A DNA stretch of 64,000 nt from Litoditis marina (Eukaryota; Nematoda; Chromadorea; Rhabditida; Rhabditidae): the NCBI GenBank assembly GCA_964036275.1, contig CAXIWQ010000075.1, positions 93,066 through 157,065 of the forward strand, in the 5' to 3' direction. Numbering within the stretch: position 1 is the first letter of the stretch; each line of letters starts with the position of its first letter. A program made the translations under genes and the position numbers. The notes under the pieces are model-generated. The model did no database searches. It had not been told where the DNA came from and saw nothing but the letters and a program-made list of their open reading frames with translations. Shown one piece after another: positions 31,526-43,500 of this stretch.

Positions 31526-34500
31526 ACAGATTCGATAGCCGTATGAACTGTTCTCTGTAGCTGCAAGGCAAAGAGTCGATAACCGCGTTTATTCGTATTT
31601 TGTGGCTGTGCGCCACAGAATAGATTGTCGTATTAGGTTTTTGTAGCTGGGAGCAACATATTTGATAGCCGTATGAACTGTTCTCTGTAGCTGCAAGGCA
31701 AAGAGTCGATAACCGCGTTAGTTCGTATTTTGTGGCTGTGCGCCACAGAATAGATTGTCTTATCAGGTTTTTGTAGCTGGGAACAACAGACTTGATAGCC
31801 GTATTAACTTTTTTCTGTAGCTGCAAAGCAAACAGTCGATAACCGCGTTAATTCGTATTTTGTGGCTGTGCGCCACAGAATAGATAGTCGTATTAGGTTT
31901 TTGTAGCTGGGAGCAACATACTTGATAGCCGTATAAACTTTTTTCTGTAGCTGCACGGCAAAGAGTCAATAACCGCGTTAATTTGTCTTTTGTGGCTGTG
32001 CGCCACAGGATATAAAGTCGTATTAGGTTTTTGTAGCTGGGAGCAACAGACTTGATAGCCGTATAAACTTTTTTCTGTAGCTGCAAGGCAAAGAGGTAAT
32101 AACCGCTTTAATTTGTCTTTTGTGGCTGTGCGCCACAGAATATAAAGTCGTATTAGGTTTTTGTAGCCATGAGCAACAGACTTGATAGCCGTATAAACTT
32201 TTTTCTGTAGCTGCAAGGCAAAGAGTCGATAACCGCGTTAATTCGTATTTTGTGGCTGTGTGCCACAGAATAGATAGTTGTATTGGGTTTTTCTAGCTGG
32301 GAGCAACATACTTGATAGTCGTATAAACTTTTTTCTGTAGCTGCAAGGCAAAGAGTCAATAACCGCGTTAATTTGTCTTTTGTGGCTGTGCGCCACAGAA
32401 TATAAAGTCGTATTAGGTTTTTGTAGCCATGAACAACTTGATAGCCGTATTAACTGTTCTCTGTAGCTGCAAAGCAAACAGTCGATAACCGCGTTAATTC
32501 GTATTTTGTGGCTGTGCGCCAAAGAATAGATTGTCGTATTAGTTTTTTGTAGCTGGGAGCAACATATTTGATAGCCGTATGAACTGTTCTCTGTAGCTGC
32601 AAGGCAAAGAGTCAATAACCGCGTTAATTTGTCTTTTGTGGCTGTGCGCCACAGAATATAAAGTCGTATTAGGTTTTTGTAGCTGGGAGCAACAGACTTG
32701 ATAGCCGTATAAACTTTTTTCTGTAGCTGCAAGGCAAAGAGTCGATAACCGCGTTAATTCGTATTTTGTGGCTGTGTGCCACAGAATAGATAGTTGTAAT
32801 GGGTTTTTCTAGCTGGGAGCAACATACTTGATAGCCGTATAAACTTTTTTCTGTAGCTGCAAGGCAAAGAGGCAATAACCGCGTTAATTTGTCTTTTGTG
32901 GCTCTGCGCCACAGAATATAAAGTCGTATTAGGTTTTTGTAGCCATGAGCAACTTGATAGCCGTATGAATAGATTTTACAGAATAGATTGTCGTATTAGG
33001 TTTTTGTAGCTGGGAGCAACATATTTGATAGCCGTATGAACTGTTCTCTGTAGCTGCAAGGCAAAGAGTCGATAACCGCGTTAATTTGTATTTTGTGGCT
33101 GTGCGCCACAGAATAGATTGTCGTATCAGGTTTTTGTAGCTGGGAACAACATACTTGATAGCCGTATCAACTTTTTTTCTGTAGCTGCAAAGCAAACAGT
33201 CGATAACCGCGTTAATTTTGTGGCTGTGTGCCACAGAATAGATAGTCGTATTAGGTTTTTGTAGCTGGGAGCAACATACTTGACAGCCGTATAAACTGTT
33301 TTTCTGTAGCTGCACGGCAAAGAGTCAATAACCGCGTAAATGTGTCTTTTGTGGCTGTGCGCCACAGAATATAAAGTCGTATTAGGTTTTTGTAGCTGGG
33401 AGCAACAGACTTGATAGCCGTATAAACTTTTTTCTGTAGCTGCAAGGCGAAGAGGTAATAACCGCGTTAATTTGTCTTTTGTGTCTGTGCGCCACAGAAT
33501 ATACAGTCGTATTAGGTTTTTGTAGCTGGGAGCAACAGATTTGATAGCCGTATGAAATGTTCTCTGTAACTGCAAGGCAAAGAGTCAATAACCGCGTTAA
33601 TTTGTATTTTGTGGCTGTGCGCCACAGAATATAAAGCCGTAATATGTTTTTGTAGTTGGGAGCAACAGACTTGATAGCCGTATGATTTTTTTTGTAGCTG
33701 CAAGTCAAAATGTCAATAACCGCGTTAATTCGTTTTTGTGGCTGTGCGCCACAGAACAGATTGTCGTATTAGGTTTTTGTAGCTGGGAGCAACAGACTTG
33801 ATAGCCGCATAAACTTTGTTTCTGTAGCTGCAAGGCAAAGAGTCAATAACCGCGTTAATTCGTCTTTTGTGGCTGTGCGCCACAGAATATATAGTCGTAT
33901 TAGGTTTTTGTAGCTGGGAGCAACAGACTTGATAGCCGTATGAACTTATCTCTGTAACTGCAAGCCAAGAAGTCGATAACCGCGATAATTCGTATTTTGT
34001 GGCTGTGCGCCACAGAATAGATTGTCGTATTAGGTTTTTGTAGCTGGGAGCAACAGATTTGATAGCCGTATGAACTGTTCTCTGTAGCTGCAAGGCAAAG
34101 ACTCGATAACCGCGTTTATTCGTATTTTGTGGCTGTGCGCCACAGAAAAGATTGTCGTATTAGGTTTTTGTAGCTGGGAGCAACATATTTGATAGCCGTA
34201 TGAACTGTTCTCTGTAGCTGCAAGGCAAAGAGTCGATAACCGCGTTAGTTCGTATTTTGTGGCTGTGCGCCACAGAATAGATTGTCTTATCAGGTTTTTG
34301 TAGCTGGGAACATCAGACTTGATAGCCGTATTAACTTTTTTCTGTAGCTGCAAAGCAAACAGTCGATAACCGCGTTAATTCGTATTTTGTGGCTGTGCGC
34401 CACAGAATAGATAGTCGTATTAGGTTTTTGTAGCTGGGAGCAACATACTTGATAGCCGTATAAACTTTGTTCTGTAGCTGCACGGCAAAGAGTCAATAAC

Positions 34501-34980
34501 CGCGTTAATTTGTCTTTTGTGGCTGTGCGCCACAGGATATAAAGTCGTATTAGGTTTTTGTAGCTGGGAGCAACAGACTTGATAGCCGTATAAACTTTTT
34601 TCTGTAGCTGCAAGGCAAAGAGGTAATAACCGCTTTAATTTGTCTTTTGTGGCTGTGCGCCACAGAATATAAAGTCGTATTAGGTTTTTGTAGCCATGAG
34701 CAACAGACTTGATAGCCGTATAAACTTTTTTCTGTAGCTGCAAGGCAAAGAGTCGATAACCGCGTTAATTCGTATTTTGTGGCTGTGTGCCACAGAATAG
34801 ATAGTTGTATTGGGTTTTTCTAGCTGGGAGCAACATACTTGATAGTCGTATAAACTTTTTCTGTAGCTGCAAGGCAAAGAGTCAATAACCGCGTTAATTT
34901 GTCTTTTGTGGCTGTGCGCCACAGAATATAAAGTCGTATTAGGTTTTTGTAGCCAAGAGCAACTTGATAGCCGTATTAAC
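30855..34980 (+). repeat. Satellite segment duplicated at 2,527-bp spacing
   Basis: A ~1.6-kb variant series at about 30,855-32,450 recurs at about 33,382-34,980 with a constant offset of 2,527-2,528 bp. It includes the diverged monomers with GTAATATG (31.1 kb and 33.6 kb) and the GATAGCCGCATAAAC monomer (31,275 and 33,802). The ~0.9 kb between the two copies (32.45-33.38 kb) holds a truncated chimeric monomer. Confidence 0.65.
32941..33030 (+). repeat. Chimeric, truncated satellite monomer
   Basis: After GATAGCCGTATGAA the expected T-run, CTGTAGCTGCAAGG and dyad region are missing. Instead TAGATTTTA joins directly to CAGAATAGATTGTCG of the next monomer. This joint (about 32,960-32,981) is unique in the forward array. 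The only other copy I find is in the inverted segment at 62,751-62,772 as its reverse complement. Confidence 0.8.
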
Positions 34981-37558
34981 TGTTTTCTGTAGCTGCAAAG
35001 CAAACAGTCGATAACCGCGTTAATTCGTATTTTGTGGCTGTGCGCCACAGAATAGATTGTCGTATTAGGTTTTTGTAGCTGGGAGCAACATATTTGATAG
35101 CCGTATGAACTGTTCTCTGTAGCTGCAAGGCAAAGAGTCAATAACCGCGTTAATTTGTCTTTTGTGGCTGTGCGCCACAGAATATAAAGTCGTATTAGGT
35201 TTTTGTAGCTGGGAGCAACAGACTTGATAGCCGTATAAACTTTTTTCTGTAGCTGCGAGGCAAAGAGATAATAACCGCGTTAATTTGTCTTTTGTGGCTG
35301 TGCGCCACAGAATATAAAGTCGTATTAGGTTTTTGTATCTGGGAGCAACATACTTGATAGCCGTATAAACTTTTTTCTGTAGCTGCACGGCAAAGAGTCA
35401 ATAACCGCGTTAATTTGTCTTTTGTGGCTGTGCGCCACAGAATATAAAGTCGTATTAGGTTTTTGTAGCTGGGAGCAACAGACTTGATAGCCGTATAAAC
35501 TTTTTTCTGTAGCTGCAAGGCAAAGAGGTAATAACCGCGTTAATTTGTCTTTTGTGGCTGTGCGCCACAGAATATAAAGTCGTATTAGGTTTTTGTAGCC
35601 ATGAGCAACAGACTTGATAGCCGTATAAACTTTTTTCTGTAGCTGCAAGGCAAAGAGTCGATAACCGCGTTAATTCGTATTTTGTGGCTGTGTGCCACAG
35701 AATAGATAGTTGTATTGGGTTTTTCTAGCTGGGAGCAACATACTTGATAGTCGTATAAACTTTTTCTGTAGCTGCAAGGCAAAGAGTCAATAACCGCGTT
35801 AATTTGTCTTTTGTGGCTGTGCGCCACAGAATATAAAGTCGTATTAGGTTTTTGTAGCCAAGAGCAACTTGATAGCCGTATTAACTGTTTTCTGTAGCTG
35901 CAAAGCAAACAGTCGATAACCGCGTTAATTCGTATTTTGTGGCTGTGCGCCACAGAATAGATTGTCGTATTAGGTTTTTGTAGCTGGGAGCAACATATTT
36001 GATAGCCGTATGAACTGTTCTCTGTAGCTGCAAGGCAAAGAGTCAATAACCGCGTTAATTTGTCTTTTGTGGCTGTGCGCCACAGAATATAAAGTCGTAT
36101 TAGGTTTTTGTAGCTGGGAGCAACAGACTTGATAGCCGTATAAACTTTTTTCTGTAGCTGCGAGGCAAAGAGATAATAACCGCGTTAATTTGTCTTTTGT
36201 GGCTGTGCGCCACAGAATATAAAGTCGTATTAGGTTTTTGTATCTGGGAGCAACATACTTGATAGCCGTATAAACTTTTTTCTGTAGCTGCAAGGCAAAG
36301 AGGTAATAACCGCGTTAATTTGTCTTTTGTGGCTGTGCGCCACAGGATATAAAGTCGTATTAGGTTTTTGTAGCTGGGAGCAACAGACTTGATAGCCGTA
36401 TAAACTTTTTTCTGTAGCTGCAAGGCAAAGAGGTAATAACCGCTTTAATTTGTCTTTTGTGGCTGTGCGCCACAGAATATAAAGTCGTATTAGGTTTTTG
36501 TAGCCATGAGCAACAGACTTGATAGCCGTATAAACTTTTTTCTGTAGCTGCAAGGCAAAGAGTCGATAACCGCGTTAATTCGTATTTTGTGGCTGTGTGC
36601 CACAGAATAGATAGTTGTATTGGGTTTTTCTAGCTGGGAGCAACATACTTGATAGTCGTATAAACTTTTTCTGTAGCTGCAAGGCAAAGAGTCAATAACC
36701 GCGTTAATTTGTCTTTTGTGGCTGTGCGCCACAGAATATAAAGTCGTATTAGGTTTTTGTAGCCAAGAGCAACTTGATAGCCGTATTAACTGTTTTCTGT
36801 AGCTGCAAAGCAAACAGTCGATAACCGCGTTAATTCGTATTTTGTGGCTGTGCGCCACAGAATAGATTGTCGTATTAGGTTTTTGTAGCTGGGAGCAACA
36901 TATTTGATAGCCGTATGAACTGTTCTCTGTAGCTGCAAGGCAAAGAGTCAATAACCGCGTTAATTTGTCTTTTGTGGCTGTGCGCCACAGAATATAAAGT
37001 CGTATTAGGTTTTTGTAGCTGGGAGCAACAGACTTGATAGCCGTATAAACTTTTTTCTGTAGCTGCGAGGCAAAGAGATAATAACCGCGTTAATTTGTCT
37101 TTTGTGGCTGTGCGCCACAGAATATAAAGTCGTATTAGGTTTTTGTATCTGGGAGCAACATACTTGATAGCCGTATAAACTTTTTTCTGTAGCTGCACGG
37201 CAAAGAGTCAATAACCGCGTTAATTTGTCTTTTGTGGCTGTGCGCCACAGAATATAAAGTCGTATTAGGTTTTTGTAGCTGGGAGCAACAGACTTGATAG
37301 CCGTATAAACTTTTTTCTGTAGCTGCAAGGCAAAGAGGTAATAACCGCGTTAATTTGTCTTTTGTGGCTGTGCGCCACAGAATATAAAGTCGTATTAGGT
37401 TTTTGTAGCCATGAGCAACAGACTTGATAGCCGTATAAACTTTTTTCTGTAGCTGCAAGGCAAAGAGTCGATAACCGCGTTAATTCGTATTTTGTGGCTG
37501 TGTGCCACAGAATAGATAGTTGTATTGGGTTTTTCTAGCTGGGAGCAACATACTTGAT
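34640..37558 (+). repeat. Higher-order repeat, 905-bp unit, about 3 copies
   Basis: Seven monomers (910 bp less 5) repeat at 905-bp spacing, for example GTAGCCAAGAGCAACTTG near 34,951, 35,856 and 36,761, and TTTTTGTATCTGGGAGC near 35,333, 36,238 and 37,143. The middle copy differs in one monomer (36,280-36,350, with GAGGTAATAACC and CCACAGGATA) where the outer copies carry GAGTCAATAACC and CCACAGAATA, as a local conversion would leave. The match ends near 37,558. Confidence 0.8.
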
Positions 37559-37565
37559 AGCCGTA

Positions 37566-38260
37566 TAATTTTTTTTCTGTAGCTGCAAGGCAAAGAGTCA
37601 ATAACCGCGTTAATCTGTCTTTTGTGGCTGTGCGCCACATAATATAAAGTCGTATTAGGTTTTTGTAGCTGGGAGCAACAGACTTGATAGCCGTATAAAC
37701 TTTTTTCCGTAGCTGCAAGCCAATGAGTCGATAACCGCGTTAATTCGTATTTCGTGGCTGTGCGCCACAAAATATATAGTCGTATTAGGTTTTTGTAGCT
37801 GGGAGCAACAGACTTGATAGCCGTATAAACTTTTTTTCTGTAGCTGCAAGCAAAGAGTCAATAACCGCGTTAATTCGTCTTTTGTTGCTGTGCGCCACAA
37901 AATAGATAGTCGTGTTAGGTCTTTGTAGCTGGGAGCAACAGACTGGATAGCCGTATGAACTTTTTTCTGTAGCTGCAAGCCAAAGAGTCGATAACCGCGT
38001 TAATTTGTCTTTTGTGGCTGTGCGCCACAGAATATAAAGTCGTATTAGGTTTTTGTAGCTGGGAGCAACAGACGTGATAGCCGTATGGACTGTTCTCTGT
38101 AAATGCAAGCCACAGAGTCAATAACCGCGTTAATTCGTATTTCTGCTTGTGCACCACAGAAAAGATTGTCGTATTAGGTTTTTGTAGCTGGGAGCAACAG
38201 ACTTGATAGCCGTATAAACTTTTTTCCTGTAGCTGCAAGGCAAAGAGTCAATAACCGCGT
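37566..38260 (+). repeat. Island of diverged satellite monomers
   Basis: About five monomers carry many private changes: CCACAAAATATATAG, TTTGTTGCTGTGCG, GTCGTGTTAGGTCTTTG, CAGACTGGATAGCC, CAGACGTGATAGCC with CTGTAAATGCAAGCC, and a shortened dyad region CTGCTTGTGCACC. I find no full tandem partner; only the TTTTTTCCGTAGCTGCAAGCC monomer recurs (55.5, 58.5 and 61.2 kb). It is probably an older layer not recently homogenised. Confidence 0.65.
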
Positions 38261-40599
38261 TAATTCGTATTTTGTGGTTGTGCACCACAGAAAAGATAGT
38301 TGTATTGGGTTTTTCTAGCTGGGAGCAACATACTTGATAGCCGTATAAATTTTTTTCTGTAGCTGCAAGGCAAAGAGTCAATAACCGCGTTAATCTGTCT
38401 TTTGTGGCTGTGCGCCACAGAATATATAGTCGTATTAGGTTTTTGTAGCTGGAACATCAGACTTGATAGCCGTATTAACTTTTTTCTGTAGCTGCAAAGC
38501 AAACAGTCGATAACCGCGTTAATTCGTATTTTGTGGCTGTGCGCCACAGAATAGATAGTCGTATTAGGTTTTTGTAGCTGGGAGCAACATACTTGATAGC
38601 CGTATAAACTTTGTTCTGTAGCTGCACGGCAAAGAGTCAATAACCGCGTTAATTTGTCTTTTGTGGCTGTGCGCCACAGGATATAAAGTCGTATTAGGTT
38701 TTTGTAGCTGGGAGCAACAGACTTGATAGCCGTATAAACTTTTTTCTGTAGCTGCAAGGCAAAGAGGTAATAACCGCTTTAATTTGTCTTTTGTGGCTGT
38801 GCGCCACAGAATATAAAGTCGTATTAGGTTTTTGTAGCCATGAGCAACAGACTTGATAGCCGTATAAACTTTTTTCTGTAGCTGCAAGGCAAAGAGTCGA
38901 TAACCGCGTTAATTCGTATTTTGTGGCTGTGTGCCACAGAATAGATAGTTGTATTGGGTTTTTCTAGCTGGGAGCAACATACTTGATAGTCGTATAAACT
39001 TTTTCTGTAGCTGCAAGGCAAAGAGTCAATAACCGCGTTAAACTGTCTTTTGTGGCTGTGCGCCACAGGATATACAGTCGTATTAGGTTTTTGTAGCCAT
39101 GAGCAACTTGATAGCCGTATTAACTGTTCTCTGTAGCTGCCAAAGCAAACAGTCGATACCGCGTTAATTCGTATTTTGTGGCTGTGCGCCACAGATTAGA
39201 TTGTCGTATTAGGTTTTTGTAGCTGGGAGCAACATATTTGATAGCCGTATGAACTGTTCTCTGTAGCTGCAAGGCAAAGAGTCAATAACCGCGTTGTCTT
39301 TTGTGGCTGTGCGCCACAGAATATAAAGTCGTATTAGGTTTTTGTAGCTGGGAGCAACAGACTTGATAGCCGTATAAACTTTTTCTGTAGCTGCAAGGCA
39401 AAGAGATAATAACCGCGTTAATTTGTCTTTTGTGGCTGTGCGCCACAGAATATAAAGTCGTATTATAGGTTTTTGTATCTGGGAGCAACATACTTGATAG
39501 CCGTATAAACTTTTTTCTGTAGCTGCACGGCAAAGAGTCAATAACCGCGTTAATTTGTCTTTTGTGGCTGTGCGCCACAGAATATAAAGTCGTATTAGGT
39601 TTTTGTAGCTGGGAGCAACAGACTTGATAGCCGTATAAACTTTTTTTCTGCAGCTGCAAGGCAAAGAGGTAATAACCGCGTTAATTTGTCTTTTGTGGCT
39701 GTGCGCCACAGAATATAAAGTCGTATTAGGTTTTTTGTAGCCATGAGCAACAGACTTGATAGCCGTATAAACTTTTTTCTGTAGCTGCAAGGCAAAGAGG
39801 TAATAACCGCGTTATTTTGTCTTTTGTGGCTGTGCGCCACAGAATATAAAGTCGTATTAGGTTTTTGTAGCCATGAGCAACAGACTTGATAGCCTTATAT
39901 TTTTTTCTTCTGTATTTGCAAGGCAAAGAGTCAATAACCGCGTTAATTTGTCTTTTGTGGCTGTGCGCCACAGAATGTAAAATCGTATAAGGTTTTTGTA
40001 GTTGGGAGCAACAGACTTGATAGCCTTATTTTTTTTTCTTCTGTAACTGCAAGCCGAAGAGTCGATAACCGCGTTAATTCGTATTTCGTGGCTGTGCGTC
40101 ACAGAATAGATGGTCGTATTAGGTTTTTGTAGCTGAGAGCAACATAATTGATAGCCGTATAAACTTTTTTCTGTAGCTGCAAGGCAAGAGGTGATAACCG
40201 CGTTAATTTGTCTTTTGTGGCTGTGTGCCACAGAATAGATAGTTGTATTGGGTTTTTCTAGCTGGGAGCAACATACTTGATAGCCGTATAAACTTTTTTC
40301 TGTAGCTGCAAGGCAAAGAGATAATAACCGCGTTAATTTGTCTTTTGTGGCTGTGCGCCACAGAATATAAAGTCGTATTAGGTTTTTGTATCTGGGAGCA
40401 ACATACTTGATAGCCGTATAAACTTTTTCTGTAGCTGCACGGCAAAGAGTCAATAACCGCGTTAATTTGTCTTTTGTGGCTGTGCGCCACAGAATATAAA
40501 GTCGTATTAGGTTTTTGTAGCCATGAGCAACAGACTTGATAGCCGTATAAACTTTTTTCTGTAGCTGCACGGCAAAGAGTCAATAACCGCGTTAATTTG

Positions 40600-43500
40600 T
40601 ATTTTGTGGCTGTGCGCCACAGAATATAAAGTCGTATTAGGTTTTTGTAGCTGGGAGCAACAGACTTGATAGCCGTATAAACTTTTTTCTGTAGCTGCAC
40701 GGCAAAGAGTCAATAACCGCGTTAATTTGTCTTTTGTGGCTGTGCGCCACAGAATATAAAGTCGTATTAGGTTTTTGTAGCTGGGAGCAACAGACTTGAT
40801 AGCCGTATAAACTTTTTTCTGCAGCTGCAAGGCAAAGAGGTAATAACCGCGTTAATTTGTCTTTTGTGGCTGTGCGCCACAGAATATAAAGTCGTATTAG
40901 GTTTTTGTAGCCATGAGCAACAGACTTGATAGCCGTATAAACTTTTTTCTGTAGCTGCAAGGCAAAGAGTCGATAACCGCGTTAATTCGTATTTTGTGGC
41001 TGTGTGCCACAGAATAGATAGTTGTATTGGGTTTTTCTAGCTGGGAGCAACATACTTGATAGCCGTATAAATTTTTTTCTGTAGCTGCAAGGCAAAGAGT
41101 CAATAACCGCGTTAATCTGTCTTTTGTGGCTGTGCGCCACAGAATATATAGTCGTATTAGGTTTTTGTAGCTGGGAACATCAGACTTGATAGCCGTATTA
41201 ACTTTTTTCTGTAGCTGCAAGGCAAAGAGTCAATAACCGCGTTGTCTTTTGTGGCTGTGCGCCACAGAATATAAAGTCGTATTAGGTTTTTGTAGCCATG
41301 AGCAACAGACTTGATAGCCGTATAAACTTTTTTCTGTAGCTGCAAGGCAAAGAGTCGATAACCGCGTTAATTCGTATTTTGTGGCTGTGTGCCACAGAAT
41401 AGATAGTTGTATTGGGTTTTTCTAGCTGGGAGCAACATACTTGATAGTCGTATAAACTTTTTCTGTAGCTGCAAGGCAAAGAGTCAATAACCGCGTTAAA
41501 CTGTCTTTTGTGGCTGTGCGCCACAGGATATACAGTCGTATTAGGTTTTTGTAGCCATGAGCAACTTGATAGCCGTATTAACTGTTCTCTGTAGCTGCAA
41601 AGCAAACAGTCGATAACCGCGTTAATTCGTATTTTGTGGCTGTGCGCCACAGAATAGATTGTCGTATTAGGTTTTTGTAGCTGGGAGCAACATATTTGAT
41701 AGCCGTATGAACTGTTCTCTGTAGCTGCAAGGCAAAGAGTCAATAACCGCGTTGTCTTTTGTGGCTGTGCGCCACAGAATATAAAGTCGTATTAGGTTTT
41801 TGTAGCTGGGAGCAACAGACTTGATAGCCGTATAAACTTTTTTCTGTAGCTGCAAGGCAAAGAGATAATAACCGCGTTAATTTGTCTTTTGTGGCTGTGC
41901 GCCACAGAATATAAAGTCGTATTAGGTTTTTGTATCTGGGAGCAACATACTTGATAGCCGTATAAACTTTTTTCTGTAGCTGCACGGCAAAGAGTCAATA
42001 ACCGCGTTAATTTGTCTTTTGTGGCTGTGCGCCACAGAATATAAAGTCGTATTAGGTTTTTGTAGCTGGGAGCAACAGACTTGATAGCCGTATAAACTTT
42101 TTTCTGCAGCTGCAAGGCAAAGAGGTAATAACCGCGTTAATTTGTCTTTTGTGGCTGTGCGCCACAGAATATAAAGTCGTATTAGGTTTTTGTAGCCATG
42201 AGCAACAGACTTGATAGCCGTATAAACTTTTTTCTGTAGCTGCAAGGCAAAGAGGTAATAACCGCGTTAATTTGTCTTTTGTGGCTGTGCGCCACAGAAT
42301 ATAAAGTCGTATTAGGTTTTTGTAGCCATGAGCAACAGACTTGATAGCCTTATATTTTTTTCTTCTGTATTTGCAAGGCAAAGAGTCAATAACCGCGTTA
42401 ATTTGTCTTTTGTGGCTGTGCGCCACAGAATGTAAAATCGTATAAGGTTTTTGTAGTTGGGAGCAACAGACTTGATAGCCTTATTTTTTTTTCTTCTGTA
42501 ACTGCAAGCCGAAGAGTCGATAACCGCGTTAATTCGTATTTCGTGGCTGTGCGTCACAGAATAGATGGTCGTATTAGGTTTTTGTAGCTGAGAGCAACAT
42601 AATTGATAGCCGTATAAACTTTTTTCTGTAGCTGCAAGGCAAAGAGGTGATAACCGCGTTAATTTGTCTTTTGTGGCTGTGTGCCACAGAATAGATAGTT
42701 GTATTGGGTTTTTCTAGCTGGGAGCAACATACTTGATAGCCGTATAAACTTTTTTCTGTAAGCTGCAAGGCAAAGAGATAATAACCGCGTTAATTTGTCT
42801 TTTGTGGCTGTGCGCCACAGAATATAAAGTCGTATTAGGTTTTTGTATCTGGGAGCAACATACTTGATAGCCGTATAAACTTTTTTCTGTAGCTGCACGG
42901 CAAAGAGTCAATAACCGCGTTAATTTGTCTTTTGTGGCTGTGCGCCACAGAATATAAAGTCGTATTAGGTTTTTGTAGCCATGAGCAACAGACTTGATAG
43001 CCGTATAAACTTTTTTCTGTAGCTGCACGGCAAAGAGTCAATAACCGCGTTAATTTGTCTTTTGTGGCTGTGCGCCACAGAATATAAAGTCGTATTAGGT
43101 TTTTTGTAGCTGGGAGCAACAGACTTGATAGCCGTATAAACTTTTTTCTGTAGCTGCACGGCAAAGAGTCAATAACCGCGTTAATTTGTCTTTTGTGGCT
43201 GTGCGCCACAGAATATAAAGTCGTATTAGGTTTTTGTAGCTGGGAGCAACAGACTTGATAGCCGTATAAACTTTTTTCTGCAGCTGCAAGGCAAAGAGGT
43301 AATAACCGCGTTAATTTGTCTTTTGTGGGCTGTGCGCCACAGAATATAAAGTCGTATTAGGTTTTTGTAGCCATGAGCAACAGACTTGATAGCCGTACAA
43401 ACTTTTTTCTGTAGCTGCAAGGCAAAGAGTCGATAACCGCGTTAATTCGTATTTTGTGGCTGTGTGCCACAGAATAGATAGTTGTATTGGGTTTTTCTAG

